DNA of 64,000 nucleotides from Quadrisphaera granulorum (GTDB lineage: Bacteria > Actinomycetota > Actinomycetes > Actinomycetales > Quadrisphaeraceae). Made by a program: the position numbers and the translations under genes. The notes beneath the pieces are model-generated. The model made no database searches, was not told where the DNA came from, and saw nothing but the letters and a program-made list of their open reading frames with translations. The stretch spans positions 93,332 to 157,331 of the forward strand of contig NZ_QGDQ01000008.1 in assembly GCF_003149145.1 (NCBI RefSeq), given 5' to 3'. Of this stretch, positions 7,557 to 16,401 are shown piece by piece; position 1 is the first letter of the stretch, and each line of letters opens with the position of its first letter.

Positions 7557-8600
7557 ATGGACTTCGGCGTCGTCCTCCAGCTCACGCCTCCGTCCTCGCG
7601 CGCCGTCGAGCTCGTGCGGCAGGCGGAGACCCACGGCTTCACCCACGCGTGGACCTTCGACTCCCACCTGCTGTGGCAGGAGCCGTACGTCGTGCACAGC
7701 CAGATGCTCGCGGCCACCCGCAAGATCGTGGTCGGCCCGATGGTGACTAACCCCGCCACACGGGACTGGACGGTCACGGCTTCCACCTACGCCACGCTCA
7801 ACGAGATGTACGGCAATCGCACCGTCTGCGGCATCGGCCGCGGCGACTCGGCCGTGCGCACGCTCGCGGGGAAGCCGACCACGGTCGCGGCCCTGCGCGA
7901 CGCGGTCCACGTGATCCGGGAGCTGGGCAACGGGCGCAGCGTCGACCACAACGGGCGCACGCTGACCCTGCCCTGGACGGCCGGGCTGAGTCCCGCGCCG
8001 TCGCTGGAGGTGTGGGTGGCCGCCTACGGGCCCAAGATGCTGGAGCTCACCGGTCAGGTGGCTGACGGGTTCATCCTCCAGCTCGCCGACCCCGACATCG
8101 CCCGCTGGATGATCGCCGCGGTCCGCGAGGCCGCCGAGCGCGCCGGCCGGGACCCGATGTCCATCACGTTCTGCGTGGCGGCGCCCGCCTACGTGGGGCC
8201 GGAGGAGGAGCGGGCCCACATGCTCGACCAGTGCCGCTGGTTCGGCGGGATGGTGGGCAACCACGTCGCCGACATCGTGGGGCGCTACGGAGTCGAGGGG
8301 GCTGACGGCGGCGTGCCCAGGGCCCTCACCGACTACATCGAGGGTCGGCAGGGGTACGACTACAACGAGCACGGCAAGGCGGGCAACAGCCACGTCGACT
8401 TTGTGCCCGACGCCATCGTCGACAGGTTCTGCCTGGTCGGGCCCGTCGAACGCCACGTCGAGCGCCTGCGCGAGCTGGAGGAGCTGGGCGTGGACCAGTT
8501 CGCCCTCTATCTCCAGCACGATGCCCGGGAGTCGACGCTCGAGGCCTACGGCACCCGTGTGCTGCCCCAGATGCGGCGTACGGTCACCGCCATCCGCTGA
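7557..8600 (+). CDS. LLM-class F420-dependent oxidoreductase (TIGR03842-like)
   Basis: A 347-residue luciferase-like TIM-barrel protein starting MDFGVVLQLTPPSSRAVEL and containing FTHAWTFDSHLLWQEPY, GPMVTNPATRDWTVTAS and GIGRGDSAVRTL, a pattern I associate with the F420-dependent LLM subgroup described by TIGR03842. Such enzymes move hydride between F420 and a substrate, or act as flavin monooxygenases like RutA. An AAGGAG box 7 bases before the ATG fixes the start. The urease-like genes follow after 28 bases, so the three are likely one transcript, and this enzyme may prepare the compound that the urease-like hydrolase cleaves. The flavin/F420 choice and the substrate are inferred, not visible. 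Confidence 0.88.
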   Translation: MDFGVVLQLTPPSSRAVELVRQAETHGFTHAWTFDSHLLWQEPYVVHSQMLAATRKIVVGPMVTNPATRDWTVTASTYATLNEMYGNRTVCGIGRGDSAVRTLAGKPTTVAALRDAVHVIRELGNGRSVDHNGRTLTLPWTAGLSPAPSLEVWVAAYGPKMLELTGQVADGFILQLADPDIARWMIAAVREAAERAGRDPMSITFCVAAPAYVGPEEERAHMLDQCRWFGGMVGNHVADIVGRYGVEGADGGVPRALTDYIEGRQGYDYNEHGKAGNSHVDFVPDAIVDRFCLVGPVERHVERLRELEELGVDQFALYLQHDARESTLEAYGTRVLPQMRRTVTAIR

Positions 8601-8628
8601 GGCCGACACGACAGGCAGAGGACGCTTG

Positions 8629-9456
8629 ATGACGCTGACACCCCGCGACCTCGACAGGCTGACCGTGTTCAGCCTCGCGGAGCTCGCCCGCCGCCGCCGG
8701 GGGCGGGGCACGCTGCTTGGCCAGGTCGAGGCCGTGGGCCTCATCTGCGACGAGATGCACGAGGCCGCGCGCGACGGCGCCTCCTACGAGGAGGTCACCG
8801 AGCTGGGATCGCGGTGCGTGACGACGGCGGACGTCATGCCCGGCGTTGCGGAGATGGTGCCGATCATCTACCTGGAGGTGTCCTTCGCGGACGGCACCAA
8901 GCTGGTGACGGTCCGCCGGCCCATCCGCGAACCCGCCGAGCCGGCGCGCCCCGAGTCGGCTGGCTCCGGCACCACCAGCCCCGACACCACGGGCACCGTG
9001 CCGATCTCGCCCCTCGACGGCCCTGTGGGTCAGGTGCTCCCTGCTGCCGGGACCCTGCAGAGCCCGCAGGCGCCGACGCGGGAGGTGGAGGTCACCAACA
9101 CCTCCGCGTGGCCCGTGGTCATCACGTCGCACTTCCACTTCTTCGAGGCCAACAAGCAGCTCGCCTTCGACAGGGAGAAAGCGTTTGGGCTGCACCTCGA
9201 CATCCCCGCCGGGGCATCGGCGCGCTTCGAGCCAGGGGAGACCAAGCTGGTGCGCCTCACGCCCTACCGCGGCGACCGGGCGGTCTTCGGCTTCAACGAC
9301 CTCACCAACTGCGTGCTCGGCGACGGCGAGGAGCTGGAGGCGCAGCGCGTCGCGGCCCTGGAACGCGCTCGGTCGCAGGGGTACCTCGACACCGCAGCCA
9401 CCGCCCACACCGACAGCACCGACAGCACCGACAGCGCTGAGGGGAGCCGGCCGTGA
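8629..9456 (+). CDS. ureAB: urease-like fused gamma-beta subunit
   Basis: A 275-residue fusion. Residues 1 to about 100 match urease gamma (MTLTPRDLDRLTVFSLAELA, EVTELGSRCVTTADVMPGV, FADGTKLVTVRRPI). After a Pro/Ser/Thr linker, residues about 125-245 match urease beta (VEVTNTSAWPVVITSHFHFFE, GLHLDIPAGASARFEPGE, RAVFGFNDL). Fused gamma-beta chains occur in several bacterial ureases, including those of Helicobacter and some actinobacteria. These chains are structural and support the catalytic alpha chain. The tail carries a short TDSTDSTDS repeat encoded by a 9-base tandem repeat near 9410-9434. GTGA overlap with the alpha gene indicates coupled translation. Confidence 0.93.
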   Translation: MTLTPRDLDRLTVFSLAELARRRRGRGTLLGQVEAVGLICDEMHEAARDGASYEEVTELGSRCVTTADVMPGVAEMVPIIYLEVSFADGTKLVTVRRPIREPAEPARPESAGSGTTSPDTTGTVPISPLDGPVGQVLPAAGTLQSPQAPTREVEVTNTSAWPVVITSHFHFFEANKQLAFDREKAFGLHLDIPAGASARFEPGETKLVRLTPYRGDRAVFGFNDLTNCVLGDGEELEAQRVAALERARSQGYLDTAATAHTDSTDSTDSAEGSRP

Positions 9457-11198
9457 GCTGGACGATGGACCACTCCGAGTACCACCGGCTGTACGGGCCC
9501 ACCACGGGCGACCGGATCCGCCTGGCCGACACCAACCTCGTCGCGCAAGTGGAGTCCGACCACACCGCCTACGGCGACGAGCCCCTGTGGGGGTTCGGGA
9601 AGACCATCCGCGACTCGATGGGCATGTCCAGCCACCTCGAGCGCCAGTCAGCGCGCCTGCCCGACAGGCGAGCGAGCGACAGCACGATGGACCTCATCAT
9701 CGCCAACGTCGTGGTGGTGGATCCGCTGCTGGGCGTCATCAAGACGAACATCGGCATCAAGGACGGGCGCATCGCCGGCATCGGCCGCGCCGGCAACCCC
9801 GACATCACCGACGACATCGAGCTGGTCGCCGGAGCCAACACCGGCTGGATCATGGGCGAGGGGATGATCGCCACCCCCGGCATCGTCGACCCCCACGTGC
9901 ACCTGGCGACCACGAGCCTCATCCCCGCCGCGCTCTCGGCGGGCACCACGACGATCGTGGGGATGGGCTACGGCCACGTCTCCGACCTGGGCGTCAACCC
10001 GCAGCGCCACTTCCACCTCATGATGCAGGCGTGGGAGGGCTACCCCCTCAACGTCTCGCTGCTCGCCCGCGGCAGCGCCTCCGACCGCGCGTCGCTGGAG
10101 CGCAACGTCGAGATGGGCTGCGGCGGGCTGAAGATCCACGAAGACACCGCCAGCTTCACCTCGGTCATCGACAGGGCGCTGTCGGTGGCGGACGACGTCG
10201 ACATCCCGGTGTGCGTCCACACCGACTCCAACCAGGAGGGTGGGGAGCTCGCGGACACTCTCGACGCCATCGCCGGGCGGACCATCCACGCGTACCACAT
10301 CGAAGGCCTCGGGGGTGGTCACCCCAACGTGCTGGAGCTGGCCTCGCAGCACGCGGTGCTGGGCAGCTCGACGACGCCGACCATCCCCTACTCGACCAAC
10401 TCCTACGCCGAGTACGGCGAGATGAAGATGGCGGTGCACCGCATGCACAGCCACCTCGAGGAGGATCTCGCCTCGCTGGCCTGGCGCGGCCGGGGCAGCA
10501 CGGTGGCCGCCGAGTCCGTGCTCCACGACCTCGGGGCGATCGCGATGATGTCGAGCGATTCCCAGGGCATGGGCCGCATCGGCGAGGTGTCCCTGCGGAC
10601 CTGGCAGATGGCTCACCGCATGAAGGAGGCCACCGGCGCCACCGACCCGGTGACGGGGGAGTCACCGGGGCACGACAACGCACGGATCCTGCGCTACCTC
10701 GCCAAGCTGACGATCAACCCCGCGATCGCGCAGGGACTGGCGCACGAGGTCGGCTCGCTGGCGGTCGGCAAGCTCGCCGACGTCGTCCTGTGGCGGCCGG
10801 AGTCGTTCGGCGTCAAGCCGCAGCTCGTGGTGAAGAGCGGTTTCGTCGTGTGGGGCCCGGTCGGTGGCGGCAACGACTCCACGCGGCTCGGGCAGCCGCA
10901 GGTCTACCGGCCGATGTTCGGCTCCTACGGCGTCGCCCCCAGCAGCCTGGGCGTGGCGTTCGTCGGGCAGCCGGCGCTCGATGCCGGGGTGGAGGGGAAG
11001 CTGCGCGCCGAGGGGGTGCGGCGTCGCCTGTCCGCGGTGCGCGACTCCCGCGGCCTGACCAAGTCCGACTTCGTGCGCAACAACGCCTCACCCCAGGTGC
11101 GGGTCTCCCCGGACTCCCTGGAGGTCGAGGTGGACGGCCGCATGGTCGACCTCCCGCCCGCCGAGACCCTGCCGCTGACCAACCGCTACTTCCTGTGA
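9453..11198 (+). CDS. ureC: urease-like alpha (catalytic) subunit
   Basis: A 581-residue amidohydrolase. By alignment from memory to Klebsiella UreC, the dinuclear metal ligands are present: His148-x-His150, the carbamylated Lys227 in GGLKIHEDTA, His256, His282 and Asp369 in SSDSQGMGR; the catalytic His229 and His329 are also present. The mobile-flap region differs: the usual M-V-C-H-H-L-D reads M-A-V-H-R-M-H, so the flap cysteine is valine and the following residues change; the segment after the first ligands also lacks the common aromatic/CPQQ stretch. It may be a true nickel urease or a urease-like hydrolase for another urea-type amide. No ureD, E, F or G lies in the window, so activation would need genes elsewhere. 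Confidence 0.93.
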   Translation: MSWTMDHSEYHRLYGPTTGDRIRLADTNLVAQVESDHTAYGDEPLWGFGKTIRDSMGMSSHLERQSARLPDRRASDSTMDLIIANVVVVDPLLGVIKTNIGIKDGRIAGIGRAGNPDITDDIELVAGANTGWIMGEGMIATPGIVDPHVHLATTSLIPAALSAGTTTIVGMGYGHVSDLGVNPQRHFHLMMQAWEGYPLNVSLLARGSASDRASLERNVEMGCGGLKIHEDTASFTSVIDRALSVADDVDIPVCVHTDSNQEGGELADTLDAIAGRTIHAYHIEGLGGGHPNVLELASQHAVLGSSTTPTIPYSTNSYAEYGEMKMAVHRMHSHLEEDLASLAWRGRGSTVAAESVLHDLGAIAMMSSDSQGMGRIGEVSLRTWQMAHRMKEATGATDPVTGESPGHDNARILRYLAKLTINPAIAQGLAHEVGSLAVGKLADVVLWRPESFGVKPQLVVKSGFVVWGPVGGGNDSTRLGQPQVYRPMFGSYGVAPSSLGVAFVGQPALDAGVEGKLRAEGVRRRLSAVRDSRGLTKSDFVRNNASPQVRVSPDSLEVEVDGRMVDLPPAETLPLTNRYFL

Positions 11199-11209
11199 CC
11201 GGTCCGGAG

Positions 11210-11278
11210 AGCTGCAGAGTGTTGGCCCCTTGAGCGTGACCGCCTGCTCACTCCCAAGGGGCCAACGCGTCACAGCTC
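11210..11278. repeat. palindromic repeat, family A (copy 1)
   Basis: Twelve-base arms GTTGGCCCCTTG (11221-11232) and CAAGGGGCCAAC (11255-11266) form a perfect inverted repeat with a 22-base loop, and weaker complementarity continues outward (AGCTG...CAGCT). It starts 12 bases after the urease-like operon and may act as its terminator. A related copy lies at 20467-20526. The remaining stretch to 11431 shows nothing recognisable. Confidence 0.7.
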
Positions 11279-11431
11279 CTCGCGATGACTCGGCCCCACC
11301 TGTCCTGCGAGATCGGTGAAGGACGACGACGACGTCGGTCAGCCGGCCGACGCCGTCCAGGCGGAGCCGGCGCGTGAGGTCGTCAGCGGTGTCCGGGGAG
11401 AGCGTTCGCCGAGGGAAGACAGCCCTCGCTG

Positions 11432-11815
11432 ATGCCGGTGCCGACGAGGCAGGGTGCCGGGAGGCATCTCCTCTCGGCCGAACGTGCTCTCCAGACCGCC
11501 CAGCGCAGCGCTGACGTCGACGCGCTCGACGCACTGCTTCACCCCCGGTCGGTGGCAGCCGGTCCCGACGGATCGGTCTTCACCAAGGACGACGACCTGC
11601 GCAGCCACCGCTCCGGCGCGCTGCGCATCACCAGCCTGGTGGAGGAGCACCTCGAGGTAGAGGAGGCAGCGTCTACGGGTGTGACGCGACTGCTGGCTGC
11701 TGTGGAGGCGCTACAGGATGGCTCGCCCGTCAGCGTTCGCCTGCGCTACACCCGGCTCTGGGTGCGCGATGGCGACCGGTGGCGCGTGCTCGCCGCCACG
11801 CTCGCCCCGGCGTGA
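11432..11815 (+). CDS. SnoaL-like/DUF4440 (NTF2-fold) protein
   Basis: A 127-residue protein with a typical NTF2-like layout: an N-terminal helix (LLSAERALQTAQRSADVDAL), the LHPRSVAAGPDGSVFTKDDDL turn of DUF4440 proteins, and a final strand pair RLRYTRLWVRDGDRWRVLAA. These small cone-shaped domains bind small hydrophobic ligands or act as cyclases or isomerases. No neighbour gives a clear clue to its role. The ATG at 11432 gives a plausible N-terminus but has no strong ribosome-binding site. Confidence 0.75.
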   Translation: MPVPTRQGAGRHLLSAERALQTAQRSADVDALDALLHPRSVAAGPDGSVFTKDDDLRSHRSGALRITSLVEEHLEVEEAASTGVTRLLAAVEALQDGSPVSVRLRYTRLWVRDGDRWRVLAATLAPA

Positions 11816-11860
11816 GCCTGGGGCGGGAAGTCCCGCGGTGCCCGGCGGGGTTGGACGGGC

Positions 11861-12289
11861 ATGAGCACCGACGAGGAGCTGCACGCACTGCTGGCGTCGT
11901 CTCGACTGGGGGTGCTCGCCACCCTCAAGCGAGACGGGATGCCACAACTGTCACCCGTGACCCCGTTCTACGACCGCGACCGCGGCGTCGTCCTGGTCTC
12001 GGTGACCGAGGGGCGGGCCAAGACGGCCAACCTGCGGCGAGACCCGCGCGCGGCACTGGAGGTGACGAGTGCCGACGGCTGGTCGTGGGCGACGGTCGAG
12101 GGGACGGTGGAGCTCATCGGACCCGGTGTCGCCCCGGACTCCCCGGAGGTCGAAGCGCTGGTCGACTACTACCGGCGGGCAGCCGGGGAGCACCCCGACT
12201 GGGACGAGTACCGCGCGGTGATGGTGTCCGACCGCCGCGTCCTGGTCACCCTGCGTGTGCACAAGGTCTATGGCGCGACCGTGCGCTGA
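11861..12289 (+). CDS. PPOX-class F420-dependent oxidoreductase
   Basis: A 142-residue split-barrel flavin/F420 protein. It begins with a helix (ELHALLASSRLGVLATLKRDG) leading into the QLSPVTPFYDRDRGVVLVSV strand pair, then KTANLRRDPRAALEV and a WATVEGTVELIG strand, the normal order for PPOX-class F420-binding proteins. Such proteins reduce quinones, biliverdin or aromatic compounds with F420H2, or simply bind F420. The final HKVYGATVR is typical of the family's C-terminal strand. It stands as a single gene between the SnoaL-like and metallo-beta-lactamase genes. Confidence 0.88.
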   Translation: MSTDEELHALLASSRLGVLATLKRDGMPQLSPVTPFYDRDRGVVLVSVTEGRAKTANLRRDPRAALEVTSADGWSWATVEGTVELIGPGVAPDSPEVEALVDYYRRAAGEHPDWDEYRAVMVSDRRVLVTLRVHKVYGATVR

Positions 12290-12367
12290 TGTCTGTCCGA
12301 GCGGGCGCGTTCGGCGGCAGTGAACGGTGCGGGTGCTGCACGAGCGGCTGCTCCTAGCGTCGCTGCC

Positions 12368-13138
12368 ATGACCGCACACGCACCCGACTCACCATCGGCC
12401 TGGGAGTACGACGAGGTCATTCCGGGCCTGCACCGAGTGCGGTGCGGCATCAGCAACGCCTACCTGTGGCGCCCGGCGGGAGATGAGCGGGCGACTCTCG
12501 TCGACACCGGCCCGGTCGGCACCTTTCCCCGGCTCCGCCGCACGCTCACCGATCTCGGCGTCGCTCCGCACCAGCTCGAGCGGGTGGTGCTGACCCACTT
12601 CCACGACGACCACACCGCCGCCGCCGCGGAGGTCGTGGCATGGAGCGGCGCCCGCGTCGTCGCGGGTCGCGCGGACGCGCCGCACATCCGCGGTGAGACA
12701 CCGGGACCGGTGCCGGTGCTCACCGCAGCGGAGGTCCGACTGCACGCCGCCGTTACCTCCTCCGCTGTGGCTGAGGCCCTCGAGCCCGTGGCGGCGTGCC
12801 CGGTAGATGTCGAGGTCGACGACGGCGACCTGCTCGATCTGGGAGACCTCGCTGGCGGCCCGAGCGTTGCCGCGCACGTCCTGGTCCTCCCGGGTCACAC
12901 ACCGGGCAGCATCGCGCTGCACCTGCCGGCGGTGGGAGTGGTGCTGACGGGCGACGCCGTGGCCGAGCACGAGGGGCGCATCGTGCTCGGCCCGTTCGGC
13001 ATTGACAGGGAGCAGGCGTGGCGAGACGCCGCGCGCCTCGCGAGTCTCGAGGTGGACGTTGCCTGCTTCGGCCACGGAGAGCCTGTCATCGGACGTGCCG
13101 CACAGGCACTGCGCTCGCTGACCGACGCCTTCGCGTGA
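12368..13138 (+). CDS. metallo-beta-lactamase fold hydrolase
   Basis: A 256-residue MBL-fold protein with the zinc motif LTHFHDDHTA, a later histidine in LVLPGHTPGSIAL, the bridging aspartate in LTGDAVAEHEG and a final CFGHGEP. The order corresponds to the standard five MBL motifs, so it should be a binuclear zinc hydrolase. The ATG at 12368 is chosen because the predicted protein then starts shortly before the first strand (EVIPGLHRVRCGISNAYL). Its substrate is not evident; relatives act on thioesters, lactones or phosphodiesters. Confidence 0.88.
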   Translation: MTAHAPDSPSAWEYDEVIPGLHRVRCGISNAYLWRPAGDERATLVDTGPVGTFPRLRRTLTDLGVAPHQLERVVLTHFHDDHTAAAAEVVAWSGARVVAGRADAPHIRGETPGPVPVLTAAEVRLHAAVTSSAVAEALEPVAACPVDVEVDDGDLLDLGDLAGGPSVAAHVLVLPGHTPGSIALHLPAVGVVLTGDAVAEHEGRIVLGPFGIDREQAWRDAARLASLEVDVACFGHGEPVIGRAAQALRSLTDAFA

Positions 13139-13183
13139 TCCACGCCCCTCACCCTCCGGCGCTGGTCCCGGTGGTGCTCGCGC

Positions 13184-13558
13184 TCAGCTCGCGAACCAGT
13201 AGCGCCACGTGCAGGAGCAGAGCACGTCGGGATCGTCGAGGTGCCTGCCGAGCCGCGCCACGGCCGCGCAGAGGTGCTGCCGGCTGGTGTCGGTGGCCGG
13301 CGCCAGCCGGGTCTTGGAGCCCCGGACACCGACGACCGCCCTCAGCAGAGCCAGGTCTGCTCCGGCTCTGCCGGTGGTCACGACCAGCCTGGTGCGGTCC
13401 AGGGCGACCTCGCTCGCCGGGCACAACCAGGCCGAGCGCTCCTCCTGGTGCGCGTCGGCGCCGAGGAGGTCGCGCTGTCGGAGACGATCCCCGCTGGGGA
13501 GGAGGTCGCCTCGGGCGAGCCCACCGCGCGGTACCCGCGGCTGCCCTGACGTCGTCAC
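13184..13558 (-). CDS. hypothetical protein translationally coupled to a chemoreceptor gene
   Basis: A 124-residue reading frame I do not recognise. Its GTG overlaps the stop codon of the upstream GAF-chemoreceptor gene (GTGA). In the stretch [19 protein letters not shown] and onward about five sixths of codons end in G or C, as expected for coding DNA here. The sequence is soluble, with a C-terminal [11 protein letters not shown]. Two frames on the other strand overlap the same region but look like shadows. It may be a small accessory of the sensory protein. Confidence 0.45.
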   Translation of the reverse strand: MTTSGQPRVPRGGLARGDLLPSGDRLRQRDLLGADAHQEERSAWLCPASEVALDRTRLVVTTGRAGADLALLRAVVGVRGSKTRLAPATDTSRQHLCAAVARLGRHLDDPDVLCSCTWRYWFAS

Positions 13559-15123
13559 CCGAGGATGGCGCGGGTGACGGCGACCTGCTCGGTCAGGACG
13601 CCGGCGATGACGTTCTGGGTCTCGTTGATCTCGTCGACGACGGCGGTGATCGCCGAGAGGCGCTCGATGACGTCGGTGACCTGGGTCTGGATGCGCCGGA
13701 CCCGCTCGTCGACTTCGGTGGTGGCCTTGGCGGTGCCGTTGGCCAGTTCCTTGACCTCCCCGGCGACCACGGCGAAGCCCTTGCCGGCCTGTCCGGCGCG
13801 GGCGGCTTCGATGGTGGCGTTCAGTGCCAGGAGGTTGGTCTGGGCTGCGATGGCCTGAATGGTGGAGACCACCTTGGAGATCTGCGCGCTGGACTCACCC
13901 AGGCCGGAGACGTCGGCGTTGGCCTCTTCGGTCAGCGCCCGTCCCCGCTCGGCCACGGTGGAGGCTGCGATGACGTTGCGCTCGACCTCCTCGATGGAGA
14001 CCACCAGCTCGCGCCCAGCCACGGTGAGCTTCTCCCGCGCGGAGATGCGTTCCAGCGCCTGCCCCAGCAGGTAGGCGGTGTTACGCAGCGCAGACTCTCG
14101 GCTGGGGGACATCACCAGGGTGCGGGTGGCGAAGAAGTCCATCGTCCCCACGACGTCACCGTCGACGACGATCGGCAGGCAGATTCCGGACTTGACGCCG
14201 GCGTTGCGGGCGGCGGGGGCGCGCACGCAGTCGGTGACCTCGGCGAGGTCTTCGACGAAGAGCATGTCGCGGGCGGCCCAGGTGCGTCCGGCCACACCCA
14301 CCCCTCTGGCGAAGGAGGCGGTCATGGTGACGCGTCGGAACTCCTCCCCGACCTGGCCGACCTCTTGGTCGAAGGCGAGGGCTTTGCCGGTGGAGTCGAC
14401 CTTCCAGAACGAGCCGTAGTCCCACCCGAATCCGGTCTTGATGGTGTCCAGGGCGAAGCGGACGGCGCGGGTGGGGTCTGCGGCGCCGGACAGTTCGCGC
14501 AGGACGGCGTTGACGGCCTCGACGTCCTGGGCGGCCTTGGCTTGGCGCTCGGCCTCGTGGACGCGTTCGAGGGCTTGGGAGACGATCACACCGATGGAGC
14601 GCAGCACGTCGAGGCGGCGGGGCGAGGGGTTCAGGGTGTGATCGGTGAAGAAGTCCATGGTGCCGATCACGGTGCCGGCTTCGATGATGGGGAAGCAGAC
14701 CCCTGAGCGCACGCCGGAGCGCTGGGCGACGGGGGCGCGGACGCAGTCGGTGAGCTCGGCGATGTCCTGGACGAAGACGAGGTCGCGGGCTTTCCAGGCG
14801 CGTCCTGACAGGCCGACGCCTTCGCCGAAAGCGGCGGTGCGGGTGACCTGGGCGAACTCCTGGCTGGTGTGGCCGGATTCCTGGGTGAAGCGCAGCTGGG
14901 CCGGTGAGGAGGGGGTGCCCTTGCCTTCGACCTGCCAGTAGGAGCCGTAGAGCCAGCCGAACTGGGTGCGGACGGCGTCCAGGGCAGTGGCGACGGCCTG
15001 GACGGAGGTGGTGGCGGTAGCGACGGCCTTGACGACCTCCACCACCGCACGCACGTCAGCCTCAGCCTCGGCCACGATTCCCGCAGCTGTTGCCGTCGCC
15101 GTAGGGCCCCTGGCGGGCTTCAT
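13555..15123 (-). CDS. soluble chemoreceptor-like protein with two GAF domains and an MCP signalling domain
   Basis: A 522-residue protein without membrane segments. Two similar GAF-like units (each with FGW.YGS.W, a [12 protein letters not shown] segment, [19 protein letters not shown] and GTMDFF) are followed by a short methyl-accepting signalling hairpin with the conserved tip region [20 protein letters not shown]. It would sense a cytosolic ligand or redox state and control CheA/CheW. The start at 15123 is chosen because GAGGAGGAG precedes it at good spacing; longer in-frame extensions have no ribosome-binding site. No che genes are nearby. Confidence 0.9.
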   Translation of the reverse strand: MKPARGPTATATAAGIVAEAEADVRAVVEVVKAVATATTSVQAVATALDAVRTQFGWLYGSYWQVEGKGTPSSPAQLRFTQESGHTSQEFAQVTRTAAFGEGVGLSGRAWKARDLVFVQDIAELTDCVRAPVAQRSGVRSGVCFPIIEAGTVIGTMDFFTDHTLNPSPRRLDVLRSIGVIVSQALERVHEAERQAKAAQDVEAVNAVLRELSGAADPTRAVRFALDTIKTGFGWDYGSFWKVDSTGKALAFDQEVGQVGEEFRRVTMTASFARGVGVAGRTWAARDMLFVEDLAEVTDCVRAPAARNAGVKSGICLPIVVDGDVVGTMDFFATRTLVMSPSRESALRNTAYLLGQALERISAREKLTVAGRELVVSIEEVERNVIAASTVAERGRALTEEANADVSGLGESSAQISKVVSTIQAIAAQTNLLALNATIEAARAGQAGKGFAVVAGEVKELANGTAKATTEVDERVRRIQTQVTDVIERLSAITAVVDEINETQNVIAGVLTEQVAVTRAILG

Positions 15124-15499
15124 CACGAGCTCCTCCTCACTCCGGCGGACCGTCGTCGGTGCCGCTCCTGGTGTCTCCTCCTGTCTGTCGGTCATGGGGA
15201 GGTTGATGATGGGACCAAAGTCCCCCATGGCCCCATGATCCGTCTCTCGATCGGAAGACGCTCCGACGGCTGAGCTGCCCTTGACGTGGTTGTCGTTGAT
15301 TCGTCGCGGGTTGATACGGCGCGGGTTGATACGGTGCGCCGGTGATCTCCGCTGCTCGCCGTCTGTGGTGGCCGCCCTCGTAGGGCGGGCACTGACGCAG
15401 CGCACTGGCGCATCGCAGTCCCTCTGCCCTCACCGGCTGACGGACTCGCGCTAGCGGTGTTCCAGGCCGGTTCAACCGCCGGAACCCCTGGAGCGCACC
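15124..15499. other. 376-base intergenic region with short direct repeat
   Basis: This is the divergent promoter region of the chemoreceptor and the methyltransferase gene. It contains two copies of GCGGGTTGATACGG with a 15-base period (15306-15319 and 15321-15334) preceded by a degenerate third copy, and a small palindrome around 15207-15225 (GGGAC caaa GTCCC). No gene is supported in it. The repeats could be binding sites for a regulator. Confidence 0.5.
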
Positions 15500-16237
15500 G
15501 TGACCACACCCCAGCCCACCACTCCCCGGCAAGGCACGTCCGGCTTCGGCGACGTGCTTGTCAGCGCCCGGTCCCTCGCCGAGTACCGCGCGATGTTCGA
15601 CCTGTCCGACACCGACCTGTCCGGCAGCGTGCTCGACTGCCCCGGCGGAGCCGCGTCGTTCACGGCTGAGGCATGCGAGCTCGGCGCTGACGTCGTCGCC
15701 GTCGACCCGACCTACCCCGCCGCGGGTCCGGCGGCACTCCGTGCCGAGGGGCTCCGGCAGCTGGGGAAGCGCGCGTCGGTGGAGGCCGAGCGCGGGCATG
15801 ACTGGACCCGCACCCACCCTGAGGGCTTCGTCTGGACGTTCTTCGCCACTCCTGAGGACCACCTCGCCCAGCGCCGTCGCGCCGCGGCGGCTTTCACCAC
15901 TCACGCTGCCGCGGAGCCGGAGCACTACGTGCAGGCGTCCCTTCCGCGGCTGCCGTTCGACGACGGCGCCTTCGACCTCGTACTGAGCTCGCACCTGCTG
16001 TTCACCTACGCCGACCGCCTCGACGACGCCTTCCACCTCGCGGCCCTGAGGGAGCTCGTGCGTGTCGCGCGGGGTGAGGTGCGGGTGTACCCGCTCGTCG
16101 TCGTCGGCGGAGACCGAGAGCACGAGGGTCTGGCGGAGCTGCTTTCGCTGCTGGCTGCGGACGGCGTCGTCGCCGAGCTGCGGCCTACGGCCTACCGTTT
16201 TCAGCGTGGAGCGGACCGGATGCTGGTGCTGCGATGA
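15500..16237 (+). CDS. SAM-dependent methyltransferase-like protein
   Basis: A 245-residue protein with a Rossmann methyltransferase core: motif I region VLDCPGGAASFTAEACELGAD, the acidic residue after the second strand in VVAVDPTYP, and the motif around LPFDDGAFDLVLSSHLLFTY followed by ELVRVARGEVRVYPL. The motif I glycines read D-C-P-G-G-A, a mild deviation from the E/D-x-G-x-G-x-G standard. The GTG at 15500 lacks a strong ribosome-binding site. The substrate is unknown and the neighbours give no hint. Confidence 0.8.
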   Translation: MTTPQPTTPRQGTSGFGDVLVSARSLAEYRAMFDLSDTDLSGSVLDCPGGAASFTAEACELGADVVAVDPTYPAAGPAALRAEGLRQLGKRASVEAERGHDWTRTHPEGFVWTFFATPEDHLAQRRRAAAAFTTHAAAEPEHYVQASLPRLPFDDGAFDLVLSSHLLFTYADRLDDAFHLAALRELVRVARGEVRVYPLVVVGGDREHEGLAELLSLLAADGVVAELRPTAYRFQRGADRMLVLR

Positions 16238-16250
16238 CCAGCTCGTCCGG

Positions 16251-16391
16251 GTGCTGCATCGCATCGGCATGGAGCCGACCGGCCCCCGCGAGTTGGCGGA
16301 GTTTCTTCGGCGACCCTCGCGGTACCTGGGCTTCGAGATGTGCCGAGAGCGATGGCTCCGCGGCGCGACCGGGTCGGAGCGCCCTGCGTAG
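16251..16391 (+). CDS. possible small protein of 46 residues
   Basis: A short frame beginning VLHRIGMEPTGPRELAEFL and ending ATGSERPA sits between the methyltransferase and RidA genes. Roughly 85% of its third codon positions are G or C and it has mixed, soluble composition, which is why it is listed. There is no ribosome-binding site and no recognised family; it could be chance in high-GC DNA. Confidence 0.22.
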   Translation: MLHRIGMEPTGPRELAEFLRRPSRYLGFEMCRERWLRGATGSERPA

Positions 16392-16401
16392 GGTCGATCT
16401 C

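Noticed and set aside
9453..11198. Alternative reading of the urease-like protein as a dihydropyrimidinase or hydantoinase
   Set aside because: The adjoining UreAB fusion and the full set of urease motifs (GGLKIHED, SSDSQGMGR) fit urease far better, although the flap is unusual.
13209..13577. Plus-strand frames opposite the hypothetical gene at 13184-13558
   Set aside because: They are Arg/Ser-rich, lack start signals, and the minus frame is stop-start coupled to the chemoreceptor gene.
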